A model generated the notes under the pieces. That model saw only the letters and a program-made list of their open reading frames with translations. It had not been told where the DNA came from and did no database searches. 6,269 nt of DNA from Terriglobia bacterium (GTDB taxonomy: Bacteria; Acidobacteriota; Terriglobia; UBA7540): the NCBI GenBank assembly GCA_020072905.1, contig JAIQGB010000272.1, positions 1 to 6,269 on the forward strand. The letters run 5' to 3'. Below are positions 5,680 to 6,269 of this stretch, piece by piece. Each line of letters opens with the position of its first letter. The stretch's first letter is position 1. The position numbers and the translations under genes are program-made.

Positions 5680-6093
5680 CTCCTGTAAACAAAGCGCCGG
5701 TTGAATACATATATATTCGGCGTCCCGCGTCGAAACTAGCCCTGACGCGTGTTCTGCAAGGTTTAGCAGAGCCAAGGACACGTTCATAGGGCTCCGTGAT
5801 CGCTCCGGGGACATGGTCAAACTGAAACAGCAAGGCTCTCTGCGGTTGCCGCACGGGGGACCCACTCGGACGTCGAAGCGGTCAGCGCACCGCCAGACAT
5901 CGGGATTCGTTGGACGGATGCCCTTTGTGGAACTTACCTAGAGGGAAGCGGATGGGTCACTGTGCCAGCCACAGCCCGACACAGATTTCCTCGGTTCTTC
6001 GACACCGGGCGTTCGCAACTTCCCCCTCTTTAGCTGCTTGCAGGGGCTTATCCTGAGCTTGCTAAGCCATTCTAAAGGTAATTACATAATACA

Positions 6094-6122
6094 GTGACAT
6101 TAGCAAGCATTTCGTGTATACT
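6094..6122 (+). promoter_or_regulatory. sigma70-like promoter of the IS transposase
   Basis: GTGACA (6094-6099), a 17-bp spacer and TATACT (6117-6122) form a near-consensus -35/-10 pair. The predicted start is near 6129 and the transposase GTG is at 6147, leaving a leader of about 18 nt with the purine run AAGGGG (6129-6134). Confidence 0.6.
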
Positions 6123-6146
6123 CGGCGGAAGGGGCATCCAGCCGGA

Positions 6147-6269
6147 GTGAAACTTGATCGGGTGAAGTTAGAGCGGCGTCGGCTGCAGGCCGCGCGGCTC
6201 TTGCCGCAAGGCGTGTACGAGGCGGAAGTGGCGCGCCGGGTCGGGGTGCATCGCCAGTCGGTGAACCGC
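6147..6269 (+). CDS. IS630-like transposase N-terminus, partial (cut by window end)
   Basis: A GTG start and 41 residues, open to the last base. They form a basic N-terminal helix-turn-helix: LERRRLQAARLLPQG, then YEAEVARRVGVHRQSVNR, a typical EVA-R-GV-R-SV-R recognition pattern. This style of first domain, used to bind the element's inverted repeats, is common in IS630-family and related transposases. The DDE catalytic domain should follow to the right, outside the window. A second in-frame GTG lies at 6162. The upstream promoter at 6094-6122 supports one of the two. A stand-alone HTH regulator would look the same in this short part, so the family call is provisional. Confidence 0.6.
   Translation, partial: MKLDRVKLERRRLQAARLLPQGVYEAEVARRVGVHRQSVNR

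Larger units (their letters stand above)
5120..6093. other. about 1 kb without recognisable gene
   Basis: Beyond the DinB-like promoter, neither strand encodes a protein that I recognise. A long minus-strand frame is open to 5854, but its translation is rich in Ser, Arg, Pro and Gly, has no domain-like hydrophobic pattern, and is crossed by the DinB-like promoter and ribosome binding site. The left half is rich in hairpin-forming sequence (see 5338-5372 and 5391-5460). Near 5666-5718 are a short tandem repeat and an AT-rich imperfect palindrome (GAATA at 5703-5707, TATTC at 5714-5718). From 5855 to 6093 I see nothing beyond small chance stems. Confidence 0.6.
6092..6269 (+). mobile_element. 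left end of an IS630-like insertion sequence (partial)
   Basis: The 5' end of a transposase frame runs off the window, preceded by a promoter. IS630-family elements insert at TA. A TA step at 6090-6091 directly before CAGTGACATTAGCAAG is a plausible boundary, but without the other end the inverted repeat and the target duplication cannot be confirmed. The left edge is therefore approximate. Confidence 0.4.

Noticed and set aside
5841..5853. Small hairpin TGCGG-TTG-CCGCA
   Set aside because: Only 5 bp, isolated, expected by chance in GC-rich DNA.
5120..5854. N-terminal extension of the DinB-like frame to 425 codons
   Set aside because: Translation is Ser/Arg/Pro/Gly-rich without any domain, and the TTG at 5119 has a strong ribosome binding site and an upstream extended -10 promoter.
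5960..5974. Small hairpin CTGTG-CCAGC-CACAG
   Set aside because: Only 5 bp, no supporting context such as a T-run or nearby gene end.
6045..6068. GGCTTA/TAAGCC inverted repeat before the IS edge
   Set aside because: 6 bp with a 12-nt loop, outside the likely IS boundary, and not supported by any gene end.
5855..6093. Possible tRNA or CRISPR in the gap before the IS
   Set aside because: No cloverleaf with a T-arm consensus and no regularly spaced repeats were found.

Overview
The window looks like chromosomal DNA from a GC-rich soil or environmental bacterium. The style of the tyrosine recombinase and of the DinB-like protein, and the loose packing with long gene-poor stretches, suggest an Acidobacteriota-type genome. 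That assignment is inferred from recalled protein style and no search was run. There is no rRNA, tRNA or CRISPR array that I can see.

Layout. On the minus strand at the left end is a complete VIT1/CCC1-family membrane transporter (72-767). A gene-poor gap (768-1151) with a nested direct and inverted repeat follows. Next is a plus-strand tyrosine recombinase (1152-1856) that keeps the whole catalytic domain but lacks most of the usual N-terminal DNA-binding domain. It converges on a minus-strand block, with two small hairpins in the shared 3' gap. That block, read right to left, holds a flavin reductase-like split-barrel flavoprotein (4088-3555), a short frame resembling the C-terminus of a UbiD-type decarboxylase (3512-3138), and an Old Yellow Enzyme of the YqjM/XenA type (3145-2045). 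The three are so close (same frame across the first stop, 8-bp overlap at the second junction) that co-transcription is likely. Further right, after a 488-bp gap rich in small repeats, is a DinB/YfiT-like metal-binding protein (5119-4577) with a TTG start, a strong ribosome binding site and an extended -10 promoter. About 1 kb without a recognisable protein follows. It contains a strong 15-bp hairpin and a neighbouring set of complementary segments that could form alternative or pseudoknotted RNA structures. The right edge is the 5' end of an insertion-sequence transposase of IS630-like style, with its own sigma70-like promoter.

How the genes fit together. The flavin reductase-like protein and the Old Yellow Enzyme both use FMN and flavin/NAD(P)H redox chemistry. 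UbiD enzymes use prenylated FMN. The minus-strand block therefore reads as a flavin-dependent redox or aromatic-metabolism operon in which the decarboxylase has been reduced to a stub. The truncated recombinase, the IS edge, the scattered repeats and the UbiD stub together suggest a stretch shaped by past insertions and deletions. I found no convincing new multi-gene system. The observation most worth following up is the structured, apparently non-coding segment at 5338-5460.
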